Positions 17,700-26,581 of a DNA stretch of 64,000 bases are shown one piece after another (the first letter of the stretch is position 1; each line of letters opens with the position of its first letter). A program made the position numbers and the translations under genes. Source of the DNA: JAXHNE01 sp038316995 (GTDB taxonomy: Bacteria > Patescibacteriota > Saccharimonadia > Saccharimonadales > JAXHNE01); assembly GCA_038316995.1 (NCBI GenBank), contig JBBQAZ010000002.1:1-64000 (forward strand), in the 5' to 3' direction. The notes under the pieces were generated by a model, which had not been told where the DNA came from, made no database searches, and was given only the letters and a program-made list of their open reading frames with translations.

Positions 17700-18569
17700 A
17701 TGACATATACCTATTATCAAGGTGCGGTAAAAGAGCGGATGAGCAAACTTGCTTTACTTGCGATAGCACTGCTTTTTGGAGCGACTGCAGCAATCGGAGT
17801 TTTTGCTCCAGTACATGCTGAGACAAACATTATCAAAGTTACGCAAAGTGATCCACAAGGTTGGCAAGAATATAGCGTACGTGGTAATGGGTTAAGTAGT
17901 ATAGATGGTATAGCTGATAGTCAAGGCGGTACTTCGTCACTTCAACAGTCATTTAGCGACTCAACAGGCAAGACGAATTTTGGAGTAGAATTGGATAATT
18001 TTGGCGCAGTAGATGAATTACAAAATCTAAGTTTTGAATGGTATCGAGATAGCAGTAGTACTGCCCCGGATCATCTAACTCCAGCTGTTGGAGTTTATGT
18101 TTCAGATGGCGATGGTAACTCATGGCTACTAAAATGGGAAGGTACTTATAACGGCTATCCTACTAGCGGTCCGGCAGCACCAACAGATGAATGGACTCAA
18201 GAAGACCTGTTGTCTGCCAATTACTGGAGAATCCCACAACTCGTTGATGGTGTTTTTGTGGGCTTTAATGGCTGTAACGCACCCGGTAATACTTACGAAT
18301 GTTTTCAATTTGATCGTAGCTTGAATGATGACTGGCTTGAAGGATTTGAAATAGATGGTATCGAGATAGGTATCGGGTCTGGTTGGAATGGATCATTCCT
18401 ATCATATGCAGACTTAGTCACAGTGAATGACACTACTTACGATTTTGAACTAGATACAGTTAACCCAACAACTAAAGATGACTGTAAAAAAGGTGGATAT
18501 GCTGACTTTGGCTTTAGTAACCAAGGGCTATGCATCCAGTTCGTAAACACTGGTCGCGATAGTCGATAA
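17700..18569 (+). CDS. Secreted protein, 289 aa
   Basis: A strong AGGAGGG ribosome site precedes ATG 17700. A second ATG 13 codons in (MSKLALLAIALL) begins the signal sequence proper, with cleavage likely after VHA near residue 40. The mature part is Gly/Asp/Trp-rich and beta-like, with cysteines at NGCNAPGNTYECF and CKKGGYADFGFSNQGLCIQF. The last motif resembles short repeats at the C termini of other secreted proteins from this group. Its own terminator follows. Possibly a carbohydrate-binding or adhesive fold; not established. Confidence 0.65.
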   Translation: MTYTYYQGAVKERMSKLALLAIALLFGATAAIGVFAPVHAETNIIKVTQSDPQGWQEYSVRGNGLSSIDGIADSQGGTSSLQQSFSDSTGKTNFGVELDNFGAVDELQNLSFEWYRDSSSTAPDHLTPAVGVYVSDGDGNSWLLKWEGTYNGYPTSGPAAPTDEWTQEDLLSANYWRIPQLVDGVFVGFNGCNAPGNTYECFQFDRSLNDDWLEGFEIDGIEIGIGSGWNGSFLSYADLVTVNDTTYDFELDTVNPTTKDDCKKGGYADFGFSNQGLCIQFVNTGRDSR

Positions 18570-18605
18570 CAAATAACTGCACGAGTGTTTAGTTAACTCG
18601 CTAAA

Positions 18606-18637
18606 TAAACAGAGCTCTCGGTTGAGAGCTCTGTTTA
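18606..18637 (+). terminator. Rho-independent terminator
   Basis: A perfect 14-bp stem (TAAACAGAGCTCTC with GAGAGCTCTGTTTA) around GGTT, followed by GTTTT. It ends the secreted-protein gene. Confidence 0.88.
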
Positions 18638-18661
18638 GTTTTAAAACGACTACTGTAACTT

Positions 18662-18769
18662 CTAAACTCTATCCATGACCTTTTTTCTTAAATCAGCCCA
18701 ATCATCTCTGAAACTCTTGGGCATATGGTTAAACTGTTCATTTGCAATTTCATTCCATTTTCTACGCAT
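18662..18769 (-). CDS. Very small charged protein, 35 aa
   Basis: ATG 18769 to TAG 18662 encodes 35 residues beginning MRRKWNEIANEQ and ending ADLRKKVMDRV, a likely amphipathic helix pair. The ribosome site AAGGAGGAATT is nearly perfect and 5 bases before the ATG, which is the main support for a real gene in this otherwise empty 400-base stretch. Function unknown. Confidence 0.5.
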   Translation of the reverse strand: MRRKWNEIANEQFNHMPKSFRDDWADLRKKVMDRV

Positions 18770-18869
18770 AATTCCTCCTTATGACATGAACAACTATAAC
18801 CTTAAAGGATTTCAGTGTCTGTAAGATTAGTCACATATACGATGATAGGCAATCTACTTGAATTCAGTA

Positions 18870-18945
18870 TGGTGGGGGCGGTAGGATTTGAACCTACGAC
18901 CAATCAGTTATGAGCCGACTGCTCTAACCACTGAGCTACGCCCCC
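18870..18945 (-). tRNA. tRNA with CAU anticodon, probably tRNA-Ile2
   Basis: A full cloverleaf with encoded CCA: acceptor GGGGGCG/CGCCCCC, D-arm AGCTCAGTGGTTAGAGC, anticodon loop CTCATAA, T-arm GTAGG-TTCAAAT-CCTAC. Of the three CAU tRNAs in the window this one best resembles bacterial tRNA-Ile2, with the TTGGTC variable region and CGTAGG T-stem. TilS at 53282 would convert its C34 to lysidine. Elongator Met is the alternative. Confidence 0.9.
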
Positions 18946-18994
18946 ATACAAATGTGTGGTTAACAGAGACGAGTATACCAGATTTTAGAAAATA

Positions 18995-20389
18995 TTAGCG
19001 TGATTTTAGTTTTTGGCAGGCTTTTCTGACAGCTTCACTCCAAGTAGGGAAGGCGTGAACAGTTTCTGCGACCTGACGTGCGGTAAGGTGGTTTTGAACT
19101 GCTAGCGTAAGCTCATGAATCATTTCGCCAGCACGTGGGCTGATAATACTTGCTCCTAGCAGCGTTCCTTGCTTACCAGCGATAACTTTTACGAAACCGC
19201 TATCAACACCAGATGTGTTAGCTCTGCCAATTACAGTAATTGGAACAGCGGACACTTGGTAAACTATCTTCTTTTCTTGTAGTTGAGCTTCTGTATAGCC
19301 TACGCAGGCAACTTCTGGATCGGTGAATACACAGCGCGGAATTGCATAATACTTGGCTTTCATTTTGCCTTCACGGTGGAACATGTTGTGAGCAGCAATA
19401 CGACTTTGGTAGGCGGCAGTGTGGGTGAAACGATACGGTCCAACAACGTCACCAGCGGCATAGATATGCTTATTACTGGTTTGCATGAATTCATTCACAG
19501 AAATTCCATTGCGGTTGTACTCTACGCCAGCATTTTCAAGTCCTATATCGGTGTTTGCTACTTTTCCAGATGCCAGCAGAATCTCATCGACGCTTACAGA
19601 CTGAGTCTTGCCATTACTTTCAAAACTAACAATTTTTAGAGTTCCTTTTTTGGCTACTCGAGTTACCCGAACACCAGTGTGAACCTCTATGCCTTTTCGC
19701 TCAAACAATGCACCAAGAAGTTGTCCGACTTCCGGATCTTCTAGACAGAGTAATCTGTCTGCCATATCAGCAATGTGCACTTTTGTGCCAAAAGTGCTAA
19801 ACAGTTCACTAAATTCACAGCCAATTGCTCCACCGCCTATGATAAAAAGTGACTTTGGTGGTTTTTCTAGGTCGATTGCTTCACGGTAAGTTATAAATCC
19901 TGCGTCCGTAAGTCCCGGAATTGGCGGAACGACTGATTTTGTACCAGTTGCAATCAAAAATTGTTTAGAACTAAACCGTTTTCCATCAACAGATATTCTC
20001 CAGGGATCAATAAAATGAGCATAACCGTGGATGGTTTCTATTCCTTCCTGAGCAAAGAACTCTGCGCCTTCCTGAGTGCCAGTATTACTAACGGTAATTG
20101 TTTTCCAGGCTTTAATTTTCTTATAATCAAAACCGACATTGGTTGCCTTCAGACCAAATCGCTCTCCTTCTTTGGCTGTTTTGTAGGTTTCTGCTGCTTG
20201 CAGTAATGCTTTTGTAGGAACGCAGCCAAAGTTTGGGCACTCCCCGCCAAGCTTTTCCGCCTCTACGACAGCGACTTTTTTGCCGGCTTGACGTGCTTGA
20301 TGTGCTGCAACTCCACCTCCTGCACCTGTTCCAATAACAATTAAATCGTAGTCAAAATATGCTGGTTTTTTATGCTTAACCTTGTGCAT
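18995..20389 (-). CDS. Flavoprotein disulfide oxidoreductase (MerA/Lpd-like)
   Basis: The 464-residue class I pyridine nucleotide-disulfide oxidoreductase has FAD motif IVIGTGAGGGVAAH, redox pair GGECPNFGCVPTK, NAD(P) motif FIIGGGAIGCEFSELF, a second FAD motif IYAAGDVVGPYRFTHTA and a dimerisation domain ending HAFPTWSEAV. Where lipoamide dehydrogenases have His-Pro-Thr, this has Phe-Pro-Thr, and no 2-oxoacid dehydrogenase genes are nearby, so a MerA/RclA-like thiol or metal reductase is more likely. It is probably in one leftward operon with the ATP-cone, CcdA-like and His/Cys-rich genes. Confidence 0.8.
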   Translation of the reverse strand: MHKVKHKKPAYFDYDLIVIGTGAGGGVAAHQARQAGKKVAVVEAEKLGGECPNFGCVPTKALLQAAETYKTAKEGERFGLKATNVGFDYKKIKAWKTITVSNTGTQEGAEFFAQEGIETIHGYAHFIDPWRISVDGKRFSSKQFLIATGTKSVVPPIPGLTDAGFITYREAIDLEKPPKSLFIIGGGAIGCEFSELFSTFGTKVHIADMADRLLCLEDPEVGQLLGALFERKGIEVHTGVRVTRVAKKGTLKIVSFESNGKTQSVSVDEILLASGKVANTDIGLENAGVEYNRNGISVNEFMQTSNKHIYAAGDVVGPYRFTHTAAYQSRIAAHNMFHREGKMKAKYYAIPRCVFTDPEVACVGYTEAQLQEKKIVYQVSAVPITVIGRANTSGVDSGFVKVIAGKQGTLLGASIISPRAGEMIHELTLAVQNHLTARQVAETVHAFPTWSEAVRKACQKLKSR

Positions 20390-20392
20390 GGT

Positions 20393-20662
20393 CTACCAGA
20401 TTACTCGGTGATGTAAATATATATGAGCAGCATCTGGATTAATAGTTTGCAGTAGTGAGTGAGCAGTTTTACGGATATCGTTGCTGGTTACTTCGTGTTT
20501 TTTTTCTAGCCAGACACCAAAATCTTTTACCACTCTGTCGGCAATCACTTCTGCTGCACCTGGGTGTTCACGAACAGAAAGGCAGGCTGCATAGATGCTA
20601 GCATAAAGCTTTTTTTCGTCGTAGGCTTCGGTGTGTTGTCCGCGTTTTATAATATGCTTCAT
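20393..20662 (-). CDS. Stand-alone ATP-cone domain protein
   Basis: The 89 residues cover just one ATP-cone, the nucleotide-sensing domain usually attached to ribonucleotide reductase or to NrdR. It shows IIKRGQHTEAYDEKKLYASI, the VVKDF region and a C-terminal HIYLHHRVIW. No reductase or zinc ribbon is attached. The gene sits 3 bases from the flavoprotein gene and 5 from the CcdA-like gene. It could sense ATP/dATP for a partner elsewhere. Confidence 0.75.
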   Translation of the reverse strand: MKHIIKRGQHTEAYDEKKLYASIYAACLSVREHPGAAEVIADRVVKDFGVWLEKKHEVTSNDIRKTAHSLLQTINPDAAHIYLHHRVIW

Positions 20663-20667
20663 TTTAT

Positions 20668-21372
20668 TTACCCAAAGTTCACTGTTCCGTTAGCTATTAA
20701 AATCAATATCCAACCTAGAGAAACTAACAATAATCCCATAAACAGTCGCATTGTTCCTTTGCTCTCTTCTTTCCATTTTGATACAGAGCTTATCTTTGCT
20801 CCACCAGCAACCATGATGAGTATCACAATAAGCGGAGCAATGAATATAAGGTTGTAAAGAACCATCATCATAAAGGCCACAAAGTTAAAGTCGATACGAA
20901 GAATAGTAATAATTGCAAGATAAGGCGCACCTGTACATGGCAGCTCAACTGCAGCTACGAATGCGCCAAGGAAGGCTATGCCGAAAACACTGGTTTTTGT
21001 CGTAGAATACTCGTGTATTTTATTGGCGAAATATGGAGGTATCTGCAAGCTAAAACCTTTGCCATACCAAAAATAATCTTTTATTTCGAATATTCCACCC
21101 AATACGACGAGTGCCGCCACGAATAATGATAAATACTCTGCAATAACAATAGGAACAGCAGCAAAGAAGTAGACGAGTCCAAGACCGGCGATCAAGTAAG
21201 TAGCAAAAATAGCACCAATATATACAAAACCGTTTAGCAGTAGTTTTCTGGTGCTACCACCTTGGCCCAAGATTACAGAAACCATCAGTATAAGAACACC
21301 AATTGCACATGGATTAATTGAGTCAATCGCTGCAGATGCAATTACCAGCCCTAATGTGGGAAGATCTATCAT
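20668..21372 (-). CDS. CcdA/DsbD-like thiol-electron membrane carrier
   Basis: The 234-residue product has six membrane helices and two intramembrane cysteines in the expected places, SINPCAIGVL and ELPCTGAPYLAI. CcdA-type proteins carry reducing equivalents from cytoplasmic thioredoxin to extracytoplasmic thiol proteins. Its ATG overlaps the upstream stop by 1 base, tying it to the His/Cys-rich protein, which is a plausible electron acceptor (inference). Confidence 0.82.
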   Translation of the reverse strand: MIDLPTLGLVIASAAIDSINPCAIGVLILMVSVILGQGGSTRKLLLNGFVYIGAIFATYLIAGLGLVYFFAAVPIVIAEYLSLFVAALVVLGGIFEIKDYFWYGKGFSLQIPPYFANKIHEYSTTKTSVFGIAFLGAFVAAVELPCTGAPYLAIITILRIDFNFVAFMMMVLYNLIFIAPLIVILIMVAGGAKISSVSKWKEESKGTMRLFMGLLLVSLGWILILIANGTVNFG

Positions 21373-22478
21373 TATAACTCCTCCTCGTTCGTAGAATTTA
21401 TGCAGGGTTCAGTTATGCACACAATATCATCATCAGGATTTTGTTCCGGTGTGTCATTGCATGGTTGTGGGTTTGCTGGATCATAGAGACACGCGTTGGA
21501 GGTTCCTGGACTGTCTGAATTTAATGGTAGATCTTGTGCATTTAATTCCGTCGGTCGGTTTACTTCGCGGATATAGCAAAGACTTGGATCGTATTCTTTG
21601 ACCCCAAAGCTTGTACACTTCCCAACATCTTTAATACCATATTGTTCACAAATTTTATCTGTTGCAGCTTTTGGCGAGTCATATTCTACAATCACGCAAT
21701 CACCAGGAGGGCCAAGTAGTGATTTGTCTCTCATGACGTAGCTTTTTGGATCTTCAAGTTTTTCTTGCGAATACGTATCGTCGTCTTCATTGAAGCTGTA
21801 TACGAATACCTGTACTTCTGCCGGCGCAGCATTATCGTTACATCGTTGTCCGTTACGAAGTTGTAATACTTCACTCTCAGGACCTTGTTTTATCCATTCG
21901 CCGTTGTTTGTAGCAAGAGCAAAATTCTCTTCGGGCTGCGGGTCACCGTCACGTTGATCATCTTTGACAAATAATGCAGCACTGTCTTGGCTGATAGGAA
22001 CATCAATACCAATGTCTGAAATTGAACCACCGGTAACAGCCATGAACTTCTCAAGTGAAGCGTCATATTCTTTTTCTACGACAACACCCTCTAGGTGAAT
22101 GAACTTATCGTTATGTTCGTGGTATGTCGATGAACCGACTTTATTAGACAGAAAACCATCTGGATCTCGCAGATTTATTTCTGCACCACAAGACCAAAAT
22201 TCTATACCAGCGTGCCAGTGAACAGGACCACCTGAGTCACTTTTTAAATTAAGATAGACAGTACTTCCTGTAAGTAGTAGTGTGCTCCCGGCCATGATTC
22301 CAGCCATTCCTATAAATAAAGGTAATTTAAAGTACTTTTGGATTTTATCAGGCGCTTTATTTACGACTACTGCAATTATCGTAAGCACTACAAGAACAAT
22401 TGCCGATACCACGACAGTACGAACTGCCAGGCTACTTATTTGTGTTTCGAGATCCGCGGATGCCAGAATTTCTATCAA
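21372..22478 (-). CDS. His/Cys-rich membrane protein coupled to CcdA
   Basis: The 368-residue product begins at a TTG (22478), has two membrane segments at about residues 17-38 and 52-77, and then a large extracytoplasmic region. This contains VHWHAGIEFWSCG and STYHEHNDKFIHLEG, a His-rich pair suggestive of metal binding, and about ten cysteines, including CEQYGIKDVGKC and the CNDTPEQ...CITEPC tail. The overlapping CcdA-like gene suggests its cysteines are redox partners. I know no named function. Confidence 0.6.
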   Translation of the reverse strand: MIEILASADLETQISSLAVRTVVVSAIVLVVLTIIAVVVNKAPDKIQKYFKLPLFIGMAGIMAGSTLLLTGSTVYLNLKSDSGGPVHWHAGIEFWSCGAEINLRDPDGFLSNKVGSSTYHEHNDKFIHLEGVVVEKEYDASLEKFMAVTGGSISDIGIDVPISQDSAALFVKDDQRDGDPQPEENFALATNNGEWIKQGPESEVLQLRNGQRCNDNAAPAEVQVFVYSFNEDDDTYSQEKLEDPKSYVMRDKSLLGPPGDCVIVEYDSPKAATDKICEQYGIKDVGKCTSFGVKEYDPSLCYIREVNRPTELNAQDLPLNSDSPGTSNACLYDPANPQPCNDTPEQNPDDDIVCITEPCINSTNEEEL

Positions 22479-22585
22479 GGTGTTCCCACTCTACTTGTTT
22501 TTGCTTATGTTATAAAAACACTATAACATGTAGATAAGCATTAACGTAAATAGAAAAATAAAATTTACTATAGGGGGGATTCTTA

Positions 22586-25264
22586 ATGTCAAGGTGGTAT
22601 GAACTTAGTCCTGCGGCAGTACTCAAAAAGCAAAATGTAACAGCAGAATCCGGTCTTTCTAACACAGAAGCAACTAATCGCTTAAAACAATATGGAAATA
22701 ATGAGCTCCACGGGGCTAAAAAGCTAAATCCTTTTAAATTATTCATAAGTCAATTTAATGACGTGTTAGTGATTGTTCTTATAATAGCGGCGGTAGTTTC
22801 TTTTGCTGTTTCCTTTGCAGAAGAAGGTGGTAGTCAGAAAGAATCATTACTTATTATTGCAATTGTAATCGCAATTGCACTCGTCGGATTCTTTAATGAA
22901 TTCAAAGCAGAAAAAACAATCGAAGCCCTAAAGCAGTTAGTTGGGTTTAAAGCCAGAGTTCGCCGTGGAGGCGAGACCATGGAAATAGAAGCGATAGATG
23001 TGGTACCAGGAGACATAGTGCTTTTAGAAGCTGGGCAGAAAATCCCAGCAGACGTACGCATATTAGATGCAAGCGAGCTCAAGGCAAATGAAGCTTCGTT
23101 AACTGGTGAATCGTTGCCTGTTAGCAAAAACGCTGCGGTATATAAAGGTGATCTACCACTTGGCGATCAAAAATCAATGCTGTTTGCCGGGACCTTTCTT
23201 ACAAACGGTACTGGAATCGGAGTTGTGGTAGCAACGGGTCAATCAACAGAAATTGGCAAGATTGCACAGTTAGTAAACGACGTCGAGGTAGAGGCCACAC
23301 CAATGCAACAAAAACTTGATGACTTAGGTAAGAAACTCGGCTACGTAATTGCGGCTATTTGTTTGGCTGTGTTCTTTATCATCTTCTTTTTTGTCAAAGA
23401 AGAAGGACAATCAACGATACATCATGTAATATTTGCATTTACGGCTGCGGTAGCTTTGGCTGTTGCGGCCATTCCGGAAGGTTTGGCATTTGTGGTTCGT
23501 ATTAGTTTAGCGCTTGGAGCACGGCGCATGGCTGGTAAGAACGCACTTGTGCGCAAGCTTTCTGCAGTAGAGGCGCTTGGGTCAACCGACATTATTTGTT
23601 CAGATAAAACCGGCACACTAACCAAAGGTGAAATGACTGTACGAAATATCTGGGTAAACGAAACAACCGTAGAAGTAAGCGGTGCGGGATACGAAACAGA
23701 AGGCGATTTCAATAAGAAACCTAAATCATTAGAACAATTACTTCTTGTAGGCGCTCTTTGTAATAATTCTAGCCTTCATAAAGGCGGGGTTATTGGAGAT
23801 CCAACAGAAGGTGCACTTATTGTATCGGCTGCAAAGCTAGGGCTTACATCGGCGTCACTTTCTAAAAAATGGAAAAGAATAAAAGAGATTCCATTTAGCT
23901 CCGAGCGTAAAATGATGAGCAGCATACATAAATCTGGCAGTACGTATTTAGTAGCAACAAAGGGTGCAAAAGAATCAGTTTTAGCAAAATGTACTAGTTA
24001 CGTCGGTAAAGATGGCAAATCTCACAAAATGACGGAAGCCATGAAGAAAACAATTGCAGCCCAAAATATTTCTTATGCGTCAGATGCTCTCCGTGTTTTG
24101 GCCTTTGCCTATAAAGAGGGCACGTCAGAGCCGAAAGGTAATTCTGTAGAATCTGGACTAACATTTGTAGGCTTGCAGGCTATGATGGACCCACCTCGTA
24201 AAGAAGTTATAGAGGTTATTCATCGTGTCCAGTCAGAAGCAGGTATGCGTGTAGTTATGATTACCGGTGATTATGTAGAAACCGCCAAGGCAATCGCAAC
24301 AGAAATTGGGCTAAAAGGCGCAGCTATTTCTGGTCCAGAGCTCGATAAAATGACTCAAAAACAGTTTGAAGACCAAGTAGAGGACATTAGTGTTTACGCC
24401 CGCGTAAACCCAGAACACAAGATTAGAATTGTCCAGGCACTTAAAAAGCGTGGGCACCAGGTTGCGATGACGGGCGACGGCGTGAACGACGCACCAGCTA
24501 TTAAAGCCGCCGACATCGGTATTGCCATGGGTATTACAGGAACAGACGTTGCCAAAGAAGCAGCCGACCTTATTCTGTTAGACGACCAGTTCTTGACTAT
24601 CGTAAATGCCATAGAAGAAGGACGGGGCATTTTCGATAACGTCCGCAAGTTTGTTAACTTTCTCATCAGCTGTAACATTGCAGAGGTTATTGCCGTGGTG
24701 CTTGGTATCTTGCTGTTCAATGACCTTATTCTTACCGCCGCGCAGCTATTGTTTATTAACATCGTGACAGATGGCTTACCGGCAGTAGCTTTGGGTTCCG
24801 ATCCTTCACAGGATAATATTTTGAGTTCTAAGCCTCAGCGTTTCCAAGAAGCAATTTTGACCAAGCGGGTGTGGGCAGAAATCATAATCTTTGGTTCGCT
24901 CATGAGCATACTTCTGGTTGGTCAGTTCTGGTACAACCGTGGCAATGAAAGCCACTTTGCGGCCGTATCGGCAGCTTTTGCCACTATGGTAGTTTACGAG
25001 CTCGTTAGGCTTATAGACATCCGTACAGACTACAAGATCAAGTGGCTATCTAACCCGTGGCTTACAGTAGCGCTTGTTTCATCATTTGCACTACAAATAT
25101 TAGTCTTGTACTTTACTCCATTAGCACGTTACTTTGACGTTGGTCCACTTGCGGCTCACGATTGGCTTATTATGCTAGGCGGCTCGCTCTTCCTCATTAC
25201 ATTCATGAAACTTCTAAATCCAGTTCTAGACAGGATCATTAGCCCAGAACACTCCACAGCTTAG
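22586..25264 (+). CDS. P2A-type Ca2+-translocating ATPase
   Basis: The 892-residue P-type ATPase has the phosphorylation motif SDKTGTLTKGE, TGES in the actuator domain and GDGVNDAPAIKAADIG in the hinge. Residues that bind Ca2+ in SERCA are kept: PEGL in helix 4, SCNIAEV (Asn, Glu) in helix 5 and INIVTDGLP (Asn, Thr, Asp) in helix 6. It should pump Ca2+ (or Mn2+) out of the cytoplasm. A GGGGGG ribosome site precedes the ATG. It is monocistronic, with a new promoter right after the stop. Confidence 0.9.
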   Translation: MSRWYELSPAAVLKKQNVTAESGLSNTEATNRLKQYGNNELHGAKKLNPFKLFISQFNDVLVIVLIIAAVVSFAVSFAEEGGSQKESLLIIAIVIAIALVGFFNEFKAEKTIEALKQLVGFKARVRRGGETMEIEAIDVVPGDIVLLEAGQKIPADVRILDASELKANEASLTGESLPVSKNAAVYKGDLPLGDQKSMLFAGTFLTNGTGIGVVVATGQSTEIGKIAQLVNDVEVEATPMQQKLDDLGKKLGYVIAAICLAVFFIIFFFVKEEGQSTIHHVIFAFTAAVALAVAAIPEGLAFVVRISLALGARRMAGKNALVRKLSAVEALGSTDIICSDKTGTLTKGEMTVRNIWVNETTVEVSGAGYETEGDFNKKPKSLEQLLLVGALCNNSSLHKGGVIGDPTEGALIVSAAKLGLTSASLSKKWKRIKEIPFSSERKMMSSIHKSGSTYLVATKGAKESVLAKCTSYVGKDGKSHKMTEAMKKTIAAQNISYASDALRVLAFAYKEGTSEPKGNSVESGLTFVGLQAMMDPPRKEVIEVIHRVQSEAGMRVVMITGDYVETAKAIATEIGLKGAAISGPELDKMTQKQFEDQVEDISVYARVNPEHKIRIVQALKKRGHQVAMTGDGVNDAPAIKAADIGIAMGITGTDVAKEAADLILLDDQFLTIVNAIEEGRGIFDNVRKFVNFLISCNIAEVIAVVLGILLFNDLILTAAQLLFINIVTDGLPAVALGSDPSQDNILSSKPQRFQEAILTKRVWAEIIIFGSLMSILLVGQFWYNRGNESHFAAVSAAFATMVVYELVRLIDIRTDYKIKWLSNPWLTVALVSSFALQILVLYFTPLARYFDVGPLAAHDWLIMLGGSLFLITFMKLLNPVLDRIISPEHSTA

Positions 25265-25273
25265 TAAACAGTA

Positions 25274-25302
25274 TTGACAAATAAGCAAAAGCGGTATATA
25301 CT
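25274..25302 (+). promoter_or_regulatory. Strong sigma-70-type promoter
   Basis: A perfect TTGACA (25274-25279), a 17-bp spacer and TATACT (25297-25302). It would make a transcript with a leader of about 220 bases before the 47-residue gene at 25530. Confidence 0.8.
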
Positions 25303-25309
25303 GTTGTTG

Positions 25310-25529
25310 TTACTTCAAAAAATTAACATACAAAAATATGTAAGACAGTAACCGCTTGTTAGCAAACTTTAGTTCACAGCCACGGCTTAGAACGAAAACT
25401 TACTTTCAAGTATAGAAGAATCCGCGTATAGTAATACGTGCAGATTTAAAAACAAAAATACAAAAAGGTGCACTTGATTATAACTTTCGCAAATAATCAA
25501 GTGTGCCACTAAGAAAGGCATTACAAAAA
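25310..25529 (+). promoter_or_regulatory. Long structured leader of a 47-aa gene
   Basis: About 220 bases without a coding frame lie between promoter and gene. An 11-bp hairpin (CACTTGATTAT with ATAATCAAGTG, loop AACTTTCGCAA) sits close to the ribosome site. The leader is A-rich and may control translation or message stability; the mechanism is not evident. Confidence 0.45.
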
Positions 25530-25673
25530 ATGTTAGGACTTGGAACAAAAGAATCACCAAAAGTAAAAGATGATAAATCTTCAAAAAAATCATCTGCTCA
25601 GAGCGATGAAGCAAAGAAGATTTTAGAGCAAATGGAAGCCAAAAAAGCCGACGGAGATTGCCCGTTCTGCTAG
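25530..25673 (+). CDS. Small protein ending in CPFC, 47 aa
   Basis: ATG 25530 to TAG 25671. The product is mostly Lys, Ser, Glu and Asp and ends exactly in GDCPFC, a C-terminal CxxC of thioredoxin/glutaredoxin or metal-binding type. Strong promoter, structured leader, GAAAGG ribosome site and a 16-bp terminator mark an independent, well-expressed gene. A redox or metal role is inferred from the motif only. Confidence 0.6.
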   Translation: MLGLGTKESPKVKDDKSSKKSSAQSDEAKKILEQMEAKKADGDCPFC

Positions 25674-25689
25674 TCTCATCACTAACTTA

Positions 25690-25725
25690 ATAAAACAACT
25701 AAGAAGAAATTCTTAGTTGTTTTAT
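25690..25725 (+). terminator. Hairpin terminator
   Basis: A perfect 16-bp stem (ATAAAACAACTAAGAA with its complement) around GAAA, with T-rich 3' arm. It ends the 47-residue gene. Confidence 0.8.
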
Positions 25726-25823
25726 TGTCATTAGTAAATATATGACGCAAAAGGCGCTGGATTAAAAAAATTGAGCTAAGTTTGTTTTGGGTGTGTATCC
25801 GTTGGCGGTTCGTGAGACAATAA

Positions 25824-26126
25824 ATGCATATGGTTTTTTTATCAGAATTCAATGAAGCACAATCTATATTCGAAATAATAGCTGGGCAGCCGTTTTTTGT
25901 GTCACTTCTGTTGGTTTCATCTTTACTATTTGCTCTGTATACCGTACTCGAAAAGCTAAAGGTAAAGGGGCTGCAACGTGTATTGACGTTAATACCAGTA
26001 ATACTTGCAATGGCTGTTTTTTACTTTGAACACGGTCCATTAATTGCGACAGTCCTGCTTTCTGTCGGTTTTCTACTTTCATTTATCATGGCGTTTGCGC
26101 AGTTAGGTGGTGGGGATAATGGATAA
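25824..26126 (+). CDS. Three-helix membrane protein upstream of FtsB-like gene
   Basis: The 100-residue product has three predicted membrane helices (about 18-38, 48-66, 72-95) and a short acidic start. Starts at ATG 25824 or 25830 are both possible. It overlaps the FtsB-like gene by 8 bases, so the two are co-translated and may act together in the division membrane; that is inferred only from linkage. Confidence 0.6.
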   Translation: MHMVFLSEFNEAQSIFEIIAGQPFFVSLLLVSSLLFALYTVLEKLKVKGLQRVLTLIPVILAMAVFYFEHGPLIATVLLSVGFLLSFIMAFAQLGGGDNG

Positions 26127-26571
26127 ACTAAAGACCATACTCCCCGGACTAATAAGTCATATAAAAAGCCTCCGCGATGTGCGTATCTTAGGACTCCATA
26201 TCTTTATAATGATTGCGCTACTTGTAACATGGAATAGTGTTGGAGTAATTCAGACAAATTATGAACTTCAGCAGCAACTATCACGTATACAGCAAGAAAA
26301 TAATATACGAAAACTACAGAATGATACGCTAGAGCTACGCAATCAGTATTTTGAGACAGATCAATACCTAGAATTAGCAGCTCGCAAGCAGTTTAATAAG
26401 GCAGAACCCGGGGAATCAGTTGTATTAATACCAAAAGAAGTTGCCTTGAAACATTCAACAGAAGAGTTAAAATTTGAAAAACCAGAAGAATCCGCTCCAA
26501 CCAAGCCTAAATACCAACAAAATTTTGAAGCTTGGATGGAATTCTTTTTCCGCCGTAATGCGGAAATTTAA
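26119..26571 (+). CDS. Septum formation initiator, FtsB/DivIC family
   Basis: ATG 26119 gives 150 residues: a cytoplasmic start, one membrane helix at about 28-47, then a coiled coil (QTNYELQQQLSRIQQENN) leading to YLELAARKQFNKAEPGE, the family signature. FtsB/DivIC proteins join FtsL and FtsQ in the divisome. The C-terminal 45 residues are extra, proline- and charge-rich and end in FRRNAEI. Confidence 0.8.
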   Translation: MDKLKTILPGLISHIKSLRDVRILGLHIFIMIALLVTWNSVGVIQTNYELQQQLSRIQQENNIRKLQNDTLELRNQYFETDQYLELAARKQFNKAEPGESVVLIPKEVALKHSTEELKFEKPEESAPTKPKYQQNFEAWMEFFFRRNAEI

Positions 26572-26581
26572 GTACTGTTAG

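Noticed and set aside
18995..20389. Lipoamide dehydrogenase (lpdA) call
   Set aside because: The His before Pro-Thr is Phe and no E1/E2 genes are nearby; MerA/RclA-like is safer.
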